From NCBI GenBank assembly GCA_028671895.1, contig CM053809.1, positions 35,997,501-36,061,500 of the forward strand: a stretch of 64,000 bases of DNA, written 5' to 3'. Below, piece after piece: positions 23,749 through 37,759 of this stretch. Source of the stretch: Oenanthe sinensis (taxonomy: Eukaryota; Streptophyta; Magnoliopsida; Apiales; Apiaceae). How positions within the stretch are numbered: position 1 is the stretch's first letter; every line of letters begins with the position of its first letter. The position numbers and the translations under genes were made by a program. The notes under the pieces were generated by a model that was given only the letters and a program-made list of their open reading frames with translations, had not been told where the DNA came from and made no database searches.

Positions 23749-24620
23749 ATTATTTAGTCCAGGTCCTTTAACTATTAAATTATTTAGTCCATGTCCTTTA
23801 ACTATTAAATTATTTAGTTTAGATTCTTCCATTAAAAAAATAGTAACAGATGTTAAAATCTTGTTTATGTGGCTGATTATTTTACATGTCATACATGATT
23901 TAGACAAAATGTGGTAAAAACAGTTGACCCATTATTATGTATTAAAAAATAAATATAAACACATGGTTACATTATTAAGGAGATGTCATACATGATTTAG
24001 ACAAAACGTGGTAAAAACAGTTGACCCGTTATTATGTATTAAAAAATAAATATAAACACATGATTACATTATTAAGGAGACTAGGTTTCTAAGTATTGAA
24101 ATTACGGTTTAAAATTAATTTGGGGATCCTTAATTAATCGTGAAAATCTGAGATTCAAGACTATCTCAACAAATTTGTTATCTTTAAGATTATTATTTTT
24201 GTAGTTGTAAATAAAATTAAGATTTGTAATTTAGAGATGAGATAAATAGTTATAGGAGAGGTGTGAATAGAACTAGGGTTTGTAATTGTGAATAAATGTT
24301 TAATTATGTGGGTTTGTGGATATATGTATGTATTATTATGTGTTTGTTGTATTATCTTTATTTTTTGAAATTTTCACCTTGTATTTGATTTTTTATAGAG
24401 GAATTTGATGGATATATATGTGTAGGTGGTTATGCGTGTGTGAGATACTAAATTAAAAATATATAAGTAATAACAAAGGTTAATATTTTATAATAATATG
24501 TTAAGTTAGAAATGAGTTGTTAAAACACTTACCACATCAGCAGGATTTTAACGTTCGTTAGATTTTTTAAACGGTAGGACTTGAACTAAATAATTTAAAA
24601 GTTAAAGGACCCGAAATGTG
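23749..24620. mobile_element. Terminal-inverted-repeat element, non-coding
   Basis: The left end (TTATTTAGTCCAGGTCCTTT, then AACTATTAAATTATTTAGT) reappears inverted at the right end (AACTAAATAATTTAAAAGTT, then AAAGGACC). The similarity continues inward through TTAAAATC..GATGTGG-like blocks for over 100 bp. The left arm starts with about 2.5 copies of a 30-bp unit. Long inverted arms suggest a Mutator-like non-autonomous element. No transposase frame. Confidence 0.6.
23888..24080. repeat. 97-bp tandem duplication
   Basis: Two adjacent units (23888-23984 and 23985-24080) differ at only a few positions, such as AAAATGTGG against AAAACGTGG and CCCATTATT against CCCGTTATT. The repeat lies inside the terminal-inverted-repeat element and is clearly more recent than it. 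Confidence 0.9.
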
Positions 24621-24695
24621 AAATCTTTTATTCAGGGAATCAAACAATAAAATCGGAATAGTTCATGGATGTATCAATTGATTTTCCCCTCTACT

Positions 24696-26257
24696 GATAT
24701 ATGCACACCCTAAAGTTATTTATACACACCCTAATTCTCATTTAGACTAAATTACTCATCGTCTTTCATTTGTTTTATATTTAATGTTTCATTGATTTGT
24801 TTTTTTAGTCTTCTTTCATTTTAATATTTAATATCTTATTTATATTTTAATATGACCATCATAATATGGGGTAAAACCTTTCTTAGGAACCAAATTAAGA
24901 ACGCAAGAAAATAAATTTCAAAATATAAACAATATATTAAATTATCTAAATTCAATTATATCATCTAAATTTAACAAATAAATTATAACAAGTTAACAAA
25001 TAAATCTCATGTATTTAAGGGGAACGTGAATTGATTCGATACGATTTTTGGATAAAACTGAAATCGAAACTACATATTCTCATTTTTTAAAAATTTAAAA
25101 ACCGTAACCATATGTCCAGTTTTAGTTTGAAAAATTTCATCAGTTACCATCATTTCGGTTTAAAAAACGTACAATAAAACCTCGATAAATTATAGCATCG
25201 GGACTGATAAATTATATTAATTTATCGAGATTATTAAATTATCGAGATAATATTTACATTAACTCTATTATGTTGGGATCAAATTTTTTTATTAATTAAT
25301 CGAGATTATTAATTTATCAAAATTTTATTGTATTACATAAAATTTATAAAACAAAGAAAGATTTAAATTCAACTTCGAATTCTACTCATGCACAGTAAAC
25401 TTGGTCATAGGCGGCTAGCAGCTGTTAATATCATCTAAAAAATGACAGTAAACATTAACATGGAATAAAAAAAAAGGTATTATCTCACATCCATAACTCA
25501 CATCACTCCGTAAACCAGAAAAATAAAATCAAAACAATGAATAACTATACTTTAGGCACATCATGTTTGTACATTTTATTTTAAAAAAATTATATAACTT
25601 ATATAAATATATTTATTTATTTTATTAATCAAATTTTTAGTTTTTTTGGTTCGGTTTAAACCACAATTGTGGTGATTAATTTTTTGATTTCTGTTTTCGG
25701 TTCGTATTTAGATGGATATGTTTTCATCAATTTTTAGCGATTTAGGTTTCGAATTCATATTTTTTTGATTTTTTGTTTAAATCACTAAAATATAAACAAT
25801 ATAATAAATATTATTTACCAAAAATACAAATTTCCAAAGTTTTTTTTTGCGATTTTACCTTTTTCTGAAAATATTTGCGAAAATACCATTCAACCAGAAT
25901 TAACCAGTATACAACTAAAATTCGAGGTTGATTTTGGTTGAATTCGAGATTGAATGTATTTGCATAAAATCGTCGAGTTTATATGTAATATAAAAAAAGG
26001 TATTTTTGCAAAATATTTTTTAAAAAATGTATTTTTTCAAAATAAAAGGTATTTTTACAAGTTTCTTTAAAAATGATGATATTTTTGCAAAAATATTTTT
26101 TAACCCAGGAATTTATGAAAAATCCCTTTAATAAAATGAAAAAAAGACTTAAAAAGCAATTCCGTGAAAAAATAAACGGACAAGAAAAAAAATGGGTACT
26201 TTAATCTAAAATAAAGTTAGAATATGTATAAATAACTTTAGGGGTGTGCATAAATCA
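24696..26257. mobile_element. Terminal-inverted-repeat element, about 1.56 kb
   Basis: The left end (GATATATGCACACCCTAAAG, then TTATTTATACA) and right end (TGTATAAATAACTTTAGGGG, then TGTGCATAAATC) are inverted repeats over about 60 bp. The interior is AT-rich with many TTTTTGCAAAA-like stretches. No transposase frame remains. Confidence 0.65.
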
Positions 26258-26439
26258 CTGACCAGTATTAAACGTATAGCATATAATCAAGGCAATGATG
26301 CTAGAAAATGTATCGAGCCGCGAGTTTAGCAAACTAACAGTGGAGTCCACGTTACAACTAAAAATTACCTGTGTAAAGCAAACTAAACGTACCTTGTGTG
26401 AGATATTTAATCGATATCAATATACTTCCCTGGCTCTAA

Positions 26440-27131
26440 GAGCATCACAATGGAGTCCCGTTTGACTCCTCGGGCCATGCGAAATGGAATTTTGTTAAAA
26501 AGAGGGACCGGTTTTGCATTGTACAAGAAGAGTGAGAAGTGGGTAGTCCCACTATCCTGGGACCGTTCCATTTCATTTCTTTTTCTTATTTTAATGTTAA
26601 TATGATGGAACATGCATGCAACTCCAGTACTACTTTTTCAGTTTATTGTTTCCAACGTTATTGTAACGTTAATATAACGTATAAATACAAGTGTTAATAT
26701 TAGCTATTTATATAACGTTAATATAGTAACGGTAATTTTTTTATATAAATACTCATTTCTCATACCTTAATTATAATATTTACATTTTCATAAAAATATA
26801 ATTTTTGTAGTAAAAGATGAATCCAAACAATTCCAACATTTTTATCATGATATTTATCTTTTATTGTAATAATATTTTAAAAAAATTTAATCACTTTAAT
26901 TTGATTATTAGAATATTAACAATATTTTAAAAGAATTAAAATTGAATTGTAAAATATCATTTTATCATAAATATAATATGATAAGAATAAAATGGGTCCT
27001 ACTTGTAAGTGAGAAATGGGACTAGCATTGGAGGGGTTTGATCACTTTTCTTTGAAATCCACTTGACGCTTACGTGTCAAAAAAGGGGTCCCATTTGTAA
27101 GTGGAAATGGGACTCCACGTTGGAGATGCTC
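26440..27131. mobile_element. Harbinger-like TIR element (692 bp)
   Basis: It starts GAGCATCACAATGGAGTCCC and ends GGGACTCCACGTTGGAGATG followed by CTC, flanked by TAA (26437-26439 and 27132-27134). Several internal TGGGACT/GTCCCAC blocks extend the inverted ends. The GAGCATCTCCAA-type terminus is common in gene-rich plant DNA. Confidence 0.6.
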
Positions 27132-27544
27132 TAAATAATTATCCTTTCACCAGACACTCAGACAGTCACAATATAATGGTAGGATTTTGAGAGTGGACTC
27201 CGTGTCTAATATTCTAACAGTCATTTCTCCACTTTCATACATTCATCACTTTTACCGATTAAGTCCTCTTCGCTCTCTCATCATCTCTTCTATTATCGGT
27301 TTTTTAATAAAATCGAGATCCAATCCTTTTTGGAAGAGATCTTGTTGGTACCTTATTATCAAGTTTGTTAGTCGTACCCGTCTTTTGGATATATTAATAT
27401 TTTATGTTTTGATATTTTTGTATATCTTGTTATGGGTTTCAATATATTTTCTGAAAAGAATTTATATGATATTTTGGGAGATTTGTAAGACTCGCATCGA
27501 ATCTGGGTCGGTGATGGACTCGCATTACATTTCACAATAAAAAA

Positions 27545-28325
27545 TTGTTCATATTTTGAGTATATTTGTTCATCCAATATCACTCAATGTAACTGATAGT
27601 TCTGGACATTGAGTTACAGATTGATATGTATAAAAAATAACTCTAAGGAAATAATAAATATAGCATTTATTATTTCATTTATTAGACCTAGCTTGATCCA
27701 TAGGCTTGGGCCCTTGAAACGAACAAGGAAAATAAATCTAAGGATCAACTGGATTTGTAAGTTCATCCCACAAGCTCTGTTGAATTCATAGGCCCATTAA
27801 GCCTTTGTTATTAATTAATTTCGTAATTAATTAATAAAAACTCAGTAAAGATCCAAGAATCCTGTTGAAGGCCCTCATACTAGAAGAATCTAGAAACCCT
27901 ATTTATTAATTAATTTTGTAATTAATTAATAAAGCCTCAATTAAAGGCTTGAAGAGTCCTACGAGACCCCTCATCTATGAAAGGCTCTAGAAGCACAATC
28001 TCAAAGATAAATCTCACCTGCTAGAGTCCAACTGGGGCTCTCATTCCTTAAAGGTTTCAACAACCTTGTCACTAGGAGACTTGCCCTCCAAGTCTCTTAT
28101 TTCTAATCTGATTCTAAGCCCTCGTACGCCTATATAAAGGGCATAACCCCTCAACATTAGAACTACGTTTTTTGGCTTGATTCTCACACTCATTGAGATA
28201 CGTAGGCAGTTAACGAGGATCCGAGTTAGTCACGAAACGTTAACGCAACCATTAAAGTTTGAAGCTCCCCCAAACCTTAGCATTAATTGCGTATTAAATA
28301 CACATCGTTTTTAATTCGTAACACA
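27545..28325 (+). mobile_element. Probable solo LTR of a retrotransposon
   Basis: A roughly 780-bp block less AT-rich than its surroundings, with a TATA box (CCTATATAAAGGGC, near 28130) followed by a C/T-rich leader and GAGATACGTAGGCAG, features of plant retrotransposon LTRs. A roughly 100-bp unit is partly duplicated (ATTAATTAATTTCGTAATTA near 27813 and 27907). It ends near AATTCGTAACACA. The exact ends and a target duplication could not be fixed, and no gag-pol remains. A decayed non-LTR element is possible. Confidence 0.45.
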
Positions 28326-29199
28326 GATTATACTTTTATATAAAGGTCAATTGTGATGCTACTGGTTTCACAGCTGATGAAAGTTGGTTTGCTCGAGATG
28401 TTATTTAAATACTTTTTAGATTAAAGAATTTGAATATTCTATGTGTTAAGCTGTCTAAAAACAAAACAACTATGTGTTTAGCTTGTTCTTTGTTTCACAG
28501 TCAGGTCGTAGTTAATAGTTTAAAAATTTGTTTCAGCTTGTTTATATTATTTTAATAAAATCCTTTTGACTGTAAAAAAAAAAAACACCTCGTGTGATAT
28601 TTGATATGTACAGTAGTTGATGGTAAGTGTCACCAACTTGTGTCTCATATGAGTCATATAACAAACATCCCCATCCATCACGATTTCAGAACCATTTCTT
28701 TTACTCTGTTCATTTTCTTTTCACTATGCATCACACAACAAGATAAGGTATTTTACTTGTATTTTAGAAAAGTTAATTATATATAATTTAGGAAAAAGTT
28801 TAATGGAGACCATTTTTAAATTGAAGACTCGGAAACCATATATGTAATGCAGGCAGAACATTGACATAAAATATATTGGAAAATAATTCTCTATAAGGTC
28901 TCCAATTAAAAAATGGTTATTCATTGAACCCAACTCTATTTATCATATATAGAATCAATCATGCAAGTATATATTTCTTATTCAACCAACTACGTAAACA
29001 TAAAATTGATTATTTTATAATTTATAATTTAGCTTATTATGTATAACTTAATTATAAATTTATAATTTAGATTAATTCTGAAATAGTAGATTTTTCTAGC
29101 CCCAATTTTTCCGTCAATAAGAATATATTTTTATAAGGTAATTTTAACTCCAAATGATGTTTTTTTCTTGAAACAAACTCCAAATGATGTTAAATTTTT

Positions 29200-29599
29200 T
29201 TAAAATTATCCTCCTCTTTATTTATTTTACAACTTTAAGAATATATTAATAACATATATATATATATTAAATATTTTATATGATTTAAATATTTAATTAA
29301 AATTTTTTGAATATGCCAGTTATAATAATATAGTATATAATAAAAATTATTTAATATAGATAAAATAATATTTTTTTTAATATTCATGAGATTTAATTAA
29401 TAAACTGTAATTTCAAATAAATCGGAGAGTTTGAGCAGTAATAGAAATGATATATGTTATTAGATTGTTATACCAAAAAATAGAAATGATATATGTTATT
29501 AAATTGTTATAAAAAAATTGTTGTATGAAAAAGACTTACCGGACGAACGATCGACCAAAAATTTGCGACTGCGGCTTTAATAATATAATATAGTATAGA
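29200..29599 (-). mobile_element. Helitron-related fragment with 5' end at 29599
   Basis: Read on the minus strand it starts TCTATACTATATTATATTAT after an A, the same terminus as the Helitrons at 54680 and 9712. Its interior resembles 54420-54560 (AATATTCATGAGATTTAATT here). No clear 3' hairpin end was seen. Its 5' end lies just upstream of the RPS3 promoter motifs. Confidence 0.5.
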
Positions 29600-29608
29600 T
29601 CGATTACA

Positions 29609-29905
29609 TGGGCCTGTGAGTAGTTGGAAAGTTTCACATTATTTACACTCTCGAAAACATAAAAACCCAAATTTCTGCTCCGCTTAAGTTGATGGGCTAA
29701 AACAAAAATTACAATTATAATCATCCTCAAGCCCAAAACAAGTAAAAAGCCCACAATAAGTAAAAAGCTGAAAATAAGCAAAAAGCCCAAATAAAATCCC
29801 AAACTCAATCTCAACCGTTGATAACAAACCCTAGAAGCTCACTCTCCATCGGATCAATCACTAACATTATATACTACTCCTACAATCTCTTTAACAAAAC
29901 CCTAG
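29609..29905 (+). promoter_or_regulatory. RPS3 promoter: site II and telo-box cluster
   Basis: Five TGGGCC/T (site II, TCP-binding) motifs in either orientation lie at 29609, 29693, 29730, 29748 and 29784. Two telo-boxes, AAACCCTAG, lie at 29826 and 29897. This combination is the known signature of plant ribosomal-protein gene promoters. Transcription probably starts in or just before the telo-box region, ahead of the ATG at 29978. Confidence 0.75.
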
Positions 29906-29977
29906 CACAAATTAGAGGCGTTCATTTGCAGGCCATCACCACTCGTTCCGATCTAACTCACCAACTCGTTCCTGAAA

Positions 29978-32324
<2,347 letters not shown>

Positions 32325-32329
32325 AGCAA

Positions 32330-33857
32330 TTTATCATGGAACCCATGAAGCTTCAATATATAACGTGATTCACTTGCTGCAGAGGCTTCTTGTGTTCTTT
32401 TTGTCTGCCAGTTTTGTTAATCTGTGGGAATATTGTGTTTGATATCTCATACCTAGTACTCATCAGGATATGTTTGAACTTTTAAGTCCTTTCTTGTCCT
32501 TAAATTACAACTTTTAACTGCAGAGGCCCATTCTGTTTGACTTAATATTTTCAGGAACGATTTTTGTTATTGAAACTAAAATTGAGCTGGATTTTTTGGG
32601 GAATAATAATTTGAGGGCAGTATGGAGTTTTGCTAGGATTATTAGTTAGTACTTGCAAAAATTAATAAAAAAGAAATGGGGATAGGGATAGGGATGGAGA
32701 CGGGAATCGGATGTAATAAAATTTTAAAAGTTAACTAAAATTTATGATTTTAAGGATTTATTATTTTTAGTATGAATTTGGGGAGGGGATGGGACCAATG
32801 TATACCCTGTAGTATATATCTTCTTGTTCGTTATCCCTCGTAGACAAGTGTAAGATGTAGCTATGTCAGAGCTCAGAAATGTAACCCTTGATGTTATCTG
32901 GTACCCCATTTGTACACTTTATTCTTCTAAACACAGTGAGTGAATCAATTTAACAAAATTAACAATATAGCCCTTCTGCTTGATATAGTAAATTTTATGA
33001 GCACTACGTTATTGCTCGAAAATTATGATAAGTCTTTACGTGAGCCTGTTTGGTTTTCCTTTTTTTATCAAAATAAATTCCAGGACGGAGTCCCAGCACC
33101 GACGGAGAAAAAAAATGTAAATGTCTATTTTTTTTAAAAATAAATACTTATTTTTAAAAAATAAATTTAGTTTTTATTTTAATTTTTAGAAATAAATACT
33201 TATTTCTAAAAAAAAGCAAACATTCCGAGGGCCAAATAAGTTTACTGAAAAATTATATATAATTAATTGAAAAAAACCCTATATGACTAGGTTAACAAGA
33301 AGGCCTGAATCTGCAAAATAGTTTATTTTTGCAAGTCTCCCAATTAGTTATGAAACAACAAATAATTACTATCGAGGATTGTTCAAATTTATGCTAAATT
33401 TTATGTTTGTTCAAATACATCAAACTTGTCACACTTTAACAAAAACGAAACATGGGAATTTCTAAGAAGATTAAAATCTTAAATTAGAATTAGTGTCTAT
33501 CTATAATACTCGTATCTAATTTCAATCTCGTTAATAAGAATGAAAAATTAAAATTTAATACAAATATTTATGAAAAGTCTTTCACATTTCTAGTAAACGG
33601 ATTATAATTGTATTTTGTATAATCCAAATTTTAGTTTTATTTATGAAAAATATATCAAAATCTATTATTTTTGTTATTTTATATCCAATACCGATCAACG
33701 GCCCTGATGTAATCCATTTGAAATATCGTTTTTTTACCTTATCTAATGAAATCGATAGATATATAATACATACAATATATACAATAATCCTCCGCGCCAT
33801 CTCATAAATTTCAGTCTTCTCTTCCCTCTTAAATTTGCCCTAGATTTTTCCCCAATC
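32330..33857. other. RPS3 3'UTR and spacer
   Basis: The start of this stretch is probable 3'UTR. A possible Harbinger-like MITE lies at about 33042-33232 (GAGCCTGTTTGGTTTTCC at the left, an approximate inverted copy at the right). The region near 33790-33880 is the promoter and leader of RPA1. Confidence 0.4.
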
Positions 33858-33874
33858 CACACACACACACACAC
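33858..33874 (+). repeat. (CA)n microsatellite in RPA1 leader
   Basis: A run of about eight CA units ends a few bases before the RPA1 start codon at 33882, so it is almost certainly transcribed. Confidence 0.8.
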
Positions 33875-33881
33875 ATTTACG

Positions 33882-36677
33882 ATGCCGGTGAATTTGACGG
33901 CGAACGCAATCTCGGCGATTAACGCCGGAGATTTGAACGCGAAGCCTCTCGTTCAAGTTTTAGATGTCAAAATCATCGGCACGCAGGAACGGTACCGTTT
34001 AGTGATATCCGATGGCGTGTTGACTCAGCACGCAATGCTCGCGACTCAGCTCAATGAACGAGTCAAAACCGGACGAGTTGTCACAGGATCTGTTGTTCAG
34101 TTAATCGATTATATCTGTAGCAACGTTCATTCTCGAAAGTAGGTTTGTTTATTCCTCACTCACTTTAATTTCGCTTCTATAAATTGATTTTTTTAAATCG
34201 AAAGTATGTTATTTATTGTTTAGTAGAATCTCGATAAATGAATAAAATTCTCCGGTCCCGAGGCGAGAGGAATGTTAGTTATGGTTCTATGCGTTTATTT
34301 TACTTTGTTGTTGTCTCGGAATCGGAAGTATGTTATTTATTGTTTGGTAGAACCTCGGGAAATTAATCAGCTCGATAAATTAATATAATTCTCTGGTTTG
34401 GAGTCTAGAGGTTTTACGATATATGTATGTTAATCTGACACGTTAGCTATGCGAGTGTACTTATTGTTGTGGTTATATATATAATACGATGTGATACAAT
34501 TTTACATGATGATAGTGTATTGTGTTTTTGATTGATGCTTATATTGTTTGTGATTCTGTGTATCTCCTTGTGGAATTTACGCAAGGTTAGCTTTACTGAG
34601 TGAGGATTCTCAGTTGAAAACAAGTGTACTAATTGTTTTGGTATTGCTTTAGGGTACAATGTGATATAAATGTACATGATGAGAACGTACAGAGTTAGTT
34701 TCTTGTGTGGGATTCCTAATTGAAAATTCAGATGACGTGCCTAGTATCTGGACTGTCACTACTGGGTGAGATTTGTTTTATGTAACATAGACTTGTGTAA
34801 CAAACATCAAATTGGCTGGTGATTTTGTCACTTAATTTAATTTTGCAAGAAGGCTTTTCTTATTTTTAGTTCTTTGGTGTTAGCTTATATGATATTTATT
34901 ATTTTTTGAAGAGTCATTGTTAATATAAAAATTGAGTATATTGAAACTACCTCAATTTCTAAAGCTTTGGATACTTGCTTTAATTTTGGCTATGTTATGG
35001 ATGTCTTGTTGAAAGTTGAAAATAGTTGACAGTTTTTACAATTTGGAACGATTTATGCAATGTTGCAGGATTATAGTCGTTCTAAACATGGAGACAATTG
35101 TACCAGAGTGTGAGATAATAGGGAACCCAAAGTTGATTCCTGAACCTGATTCAGCAGCCCAAAAACCGATGCCTAATGCCACCTCTGGAAGCACAATTCC
35201 AAGTACAAGAAATAATTATAGTGGCCCGAGTGCATTGAATAATAATACACAGGGCTACCGTCCAACTGTTCAACCTGCATATCAACCACCTCCAAATTAC
35301 AGGAACCAAGGGACAATCATGAAAAATGAAGCACCTGCACGCATCATTCCGATCGCTGCTTTAAATCCTTACCAGGGTAGATGGGCTATCAGAGCGAGAG
35401 TTACTGCTAAAGGAGACCTTCGACGCTACAACAATGCAAGGGGGGATGGGAAAGTCTTTTCTTTTGATCTGCTTGACTCGGATGGGGGGGAGATACGTGT
35501 GGCATGCTTTAATGCTGTTGTGGACCGGTTTTATGATACCATTGAGGTGGGGAAAGTGTATGTGATATCAAAAGGTAGCTTAAAACCTGCACAAAAGAAT
35601 TTTAACCACCTAAAAAATGAATGGGAGATATTTTTAGAGACCACTTCAACCGTGGATCTTTGTGCGGATGAAGATGCTTCAATACCACAACAACAGTTCT
35701 CCTTTAGACCCATTAGTGAAATTGAGAATGCTGATAACAACACTATATTGGATGTTATAGGTGTTGTGATTACTGTGAATCCTTCGGTGCCAATATTGAG
35801 AAAAAATGGCATGGAAACTCAGAGAAGGGTTCTGAAGTTGAAGGACCAATCTGGGAGGAGTGTGGAGTTAACTCTATGGGGCGAATTCTGTAACAAGGAA
35901 GGTCAAAAGCTGCAAGAAATGGTTGATTCTGGCTTCTTTCCAGTTGTAGCAGTAAAGTCTGGAAAAGTTAATGACTTTAGCGGCAAGTCCATTGGGACTA
36001 TTTCTTCCAGCCAGCTCTTTATAAATCCAGATTCTCCGGAGGCTGTAAAATTGAGACAGTGGTTTGATCGAGGTGGAAAAGATCTTGCTTCTCAGTCTAT
36101 CTCTAGAGACATAGTGCCTGGAGTATCAAAAAATGAGATACGTAAAACTATCTCACAGATTAAGGATGAAGGTCTCGGTAGATCAGATAAGCCAGATTGG
36201 GTCACAGTGAAAGCATATATCAGTTATATTAAGACAGACAGTTTCTGCTACACAGCTTGCCCGTTGATGATTGGGGACAGACAGTGTAATAAGAAAGTGA
36301 CTCGGTCAGGCTCTAGGTGGCAATGTGACAGGTGCAATCAAGAATTCGATGAGTGTGATTACAGATACCTTCTTCAGCTCCAAGTTCAGGATCACTCTGG
36401 GTTAACATGGATGACTGCTTTCCAGGAATCTGGTGAAGAGATTCTAGGTTGCTCAGCAAAGGAGTTGTATTTGTTGAAACATGAAAAGCAGGATGACGAG
36501 CTGTTTGCACAAAATATGTTGAAGGGTCTTTTTACACAATTTCTACTGAAGCTAAAAATCAAGGAGGAATTATATGGCGATGAACAGAGGGTGAAAGTAA
36601 CAGTTGTTAAAGCAGAGAAGGTTAATTATGTTGCCGAAACTAGATACCTTCTTGCTTTAATTCCGAAGTCTCACTGA
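33882..36677 (+). CDS. RPA1: Replication protein A 70-kDa DNA-binding subunit (RPA1), A-type
   Basis: The large subunit of the heterotrimer that coats single-stranded DNA in replication, repair and meiosis. Two exons, 33882-34138 and 35069-36677, join within a Lys codon (SRK then IIVVLN) to give 621 residues. The N-terminal OB domain covers about 1-105. After a Pro/Asn/Gln-rich linker (about 110-175), the DNA-binding domains follow: DBD-A about 178-285 (ALNPYQGRWAIRARV), DBD-B about 300-410 and DBD-C about 455-615. DBD-C has a C4 zinc ribbon at Cys483, Cys492, Cys505 and Cys508 (GDRQCNKKV, WQCDRC). All four cysteines are intact. The length and early ending (LIPKSH, with no C-terminal CCHC extension) fit the RPA1A class rather than RPA1C/E. 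The frame beginning at 35016 includes intron codons upstream of the acceptor at 35068. Confidence 0.96.
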
Positions 36678-37174
36678 GATTGGTTAGTAATGTAGTAGCC
36701 TTAATCTGATTAAAAGATAATGGACAAATGATGAGGTTTCGTTGCAACATTATGATTTATAGGCTCTGTCTATTGAGTTGTATTTAGACAGAATTTGAAC
36801 AATATGTCCACTTTATATTTGGTTTGACGTATAATTTTGTTCCAAGATGATTACAGCCAGTGGCTTTGTTATAATGTTATTTCTGACGGCCTATGTAATT
36901 TCTTTCTACTTCAGTTCATGCATAGCATGGTATTCTCCTACTACCGTACTTGAATTCATACTATATAATTCCACCCTGTTGAAGGGTGTGAATTTGCTTG
37001 TATTCCCGAGTATGTGTATGTCTAATTATGTGTATGTCTAATTAAAGCAGACCTGTAAAATACATGTTTCAGCTGAATGAGGAACAAATGTTCTTAGTTA
37101 CACTTATATAACATAAATTATCAGTTCATAATGAAGAGGTACAGGAAAAAGAATACATGAGCTAGAGCTGCAGC

Positions 37175-37537
37175 TCAGCCCCGCTTGACTGGATCGAAAT
37201 TGGAAACACCAATTACAGCACCTACAATTGCAACCAGAACAACACCACCAGCAGAAATGCTAAGCAGGAAGTTCTTAAGTGATGGTGAAACACCTGAGGC
37301 AGCTTCAGCTACATCTGGAACCACCATGGAGGCAGTCAGTGCGGCGGCAGTCAATCCTGTGATTGCTTTCTCCTTGAAGGAAGCATTAACTTTAAAGCTT
37401 AAAGCAACTTTTGATGACACCATTGCCTTCGAAGACCTCACCGGCAATGGCTTGAAGAAGGCTTCAGAGCTTGGTACCTTCTTCTGGCTTGAAGAAGTTA
37501 TTGGCATAGCCATGGAAACTGCAGAGGTAGAAGCCAT
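37175..37537 (-). CDS. PSBX: Photosystem II subunit X (PsbX), nuclear-encoded
   Basis: An intronless gene for a 120-residue precursor. Residues 1 to about 55 form a Ser/Lys-rich stromal transit peptide. Then comes a thylakoid-transfer segment (TGLTAAALTASMVVP) ending in an AEA cleavage motif at residue 79. The mature protein of about 41 residues starts ASGVSPSLKNFL. It has one membrane span (LLSISAGGVVLVAIVGAVIG) and the conserved end GVSNFDPVKR. PsbX is a small single-span subunit next to cytochrome b559 that helps quinone exchange in PSII. It is transcribed toward RPA1; the two stop codons are about 500 bp apart. Confidence 0.96.
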   Translation of the reverse strand: MASTSAVSMAMPITSSSQKKVPSSEAFFKPLPVRSSKAMVSSKVALSFKVNASFKEKAITGLTAAALTASMVVPDVAEAASGVSPSLKNFLLSISAGGVVLVAIVGAVIGVSNFDPVKRG

Positions 37538-37643
37538 TGCAATCCTCTCTTTTGCTGTTTCTCACTTTTTCGTTTCAAAACTTTGTTGAATGGATGGTAG
37601 TGTTTTCAAATAGATGGAAATAGATATTAGAGGGAGCAATTGT

Positions 37644-37728
37644 GATAAGAGGTGGAAAATTGGGGAAGATTTTGCAAGAGCATCTTTGTCCTAGGTGGCA
37701 AGTTCTCCACTTTGATAAGGTAGATAAG
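37644..37728 (-). promoter_or_regulatory. I-box (GATAAG) cluster upstream of PsbX
   Basis: GATAAG occurs at 37644, 37714 and 37723 on the plus strand, 100-190 bp upstream of the minus-strand PsbX start. I-box repeats are typical of light-regulated nuclear photosynthesis genes, and they act in either orientation. Function inferred from sequence and position. Confidence 0.5.
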
Positions 37729-37759
37729 GTTATCCACTTGTCATTGGTATTTTGGCATT

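Noticed and set aside
23749..24080. Possible CRISPR-like direct repeats
   Set aside because: Units are directly adjacent without variable spacers and lie inside a plant transposable element; they are tandem duplications.
29536..29814. 92-codon minus-strand frame upstream of RPS3
   Set aside because: Low-complexity Leu/Ile/Phe content from the site II promoter and Helitron sequence; no family resemblance.
37185..37589. 134-codon frame on the plus strand opposite PsbX
   Set aside because: It is a shadow of the PsbX coding sequence, whose minus-strand product is an unmistakable family match.
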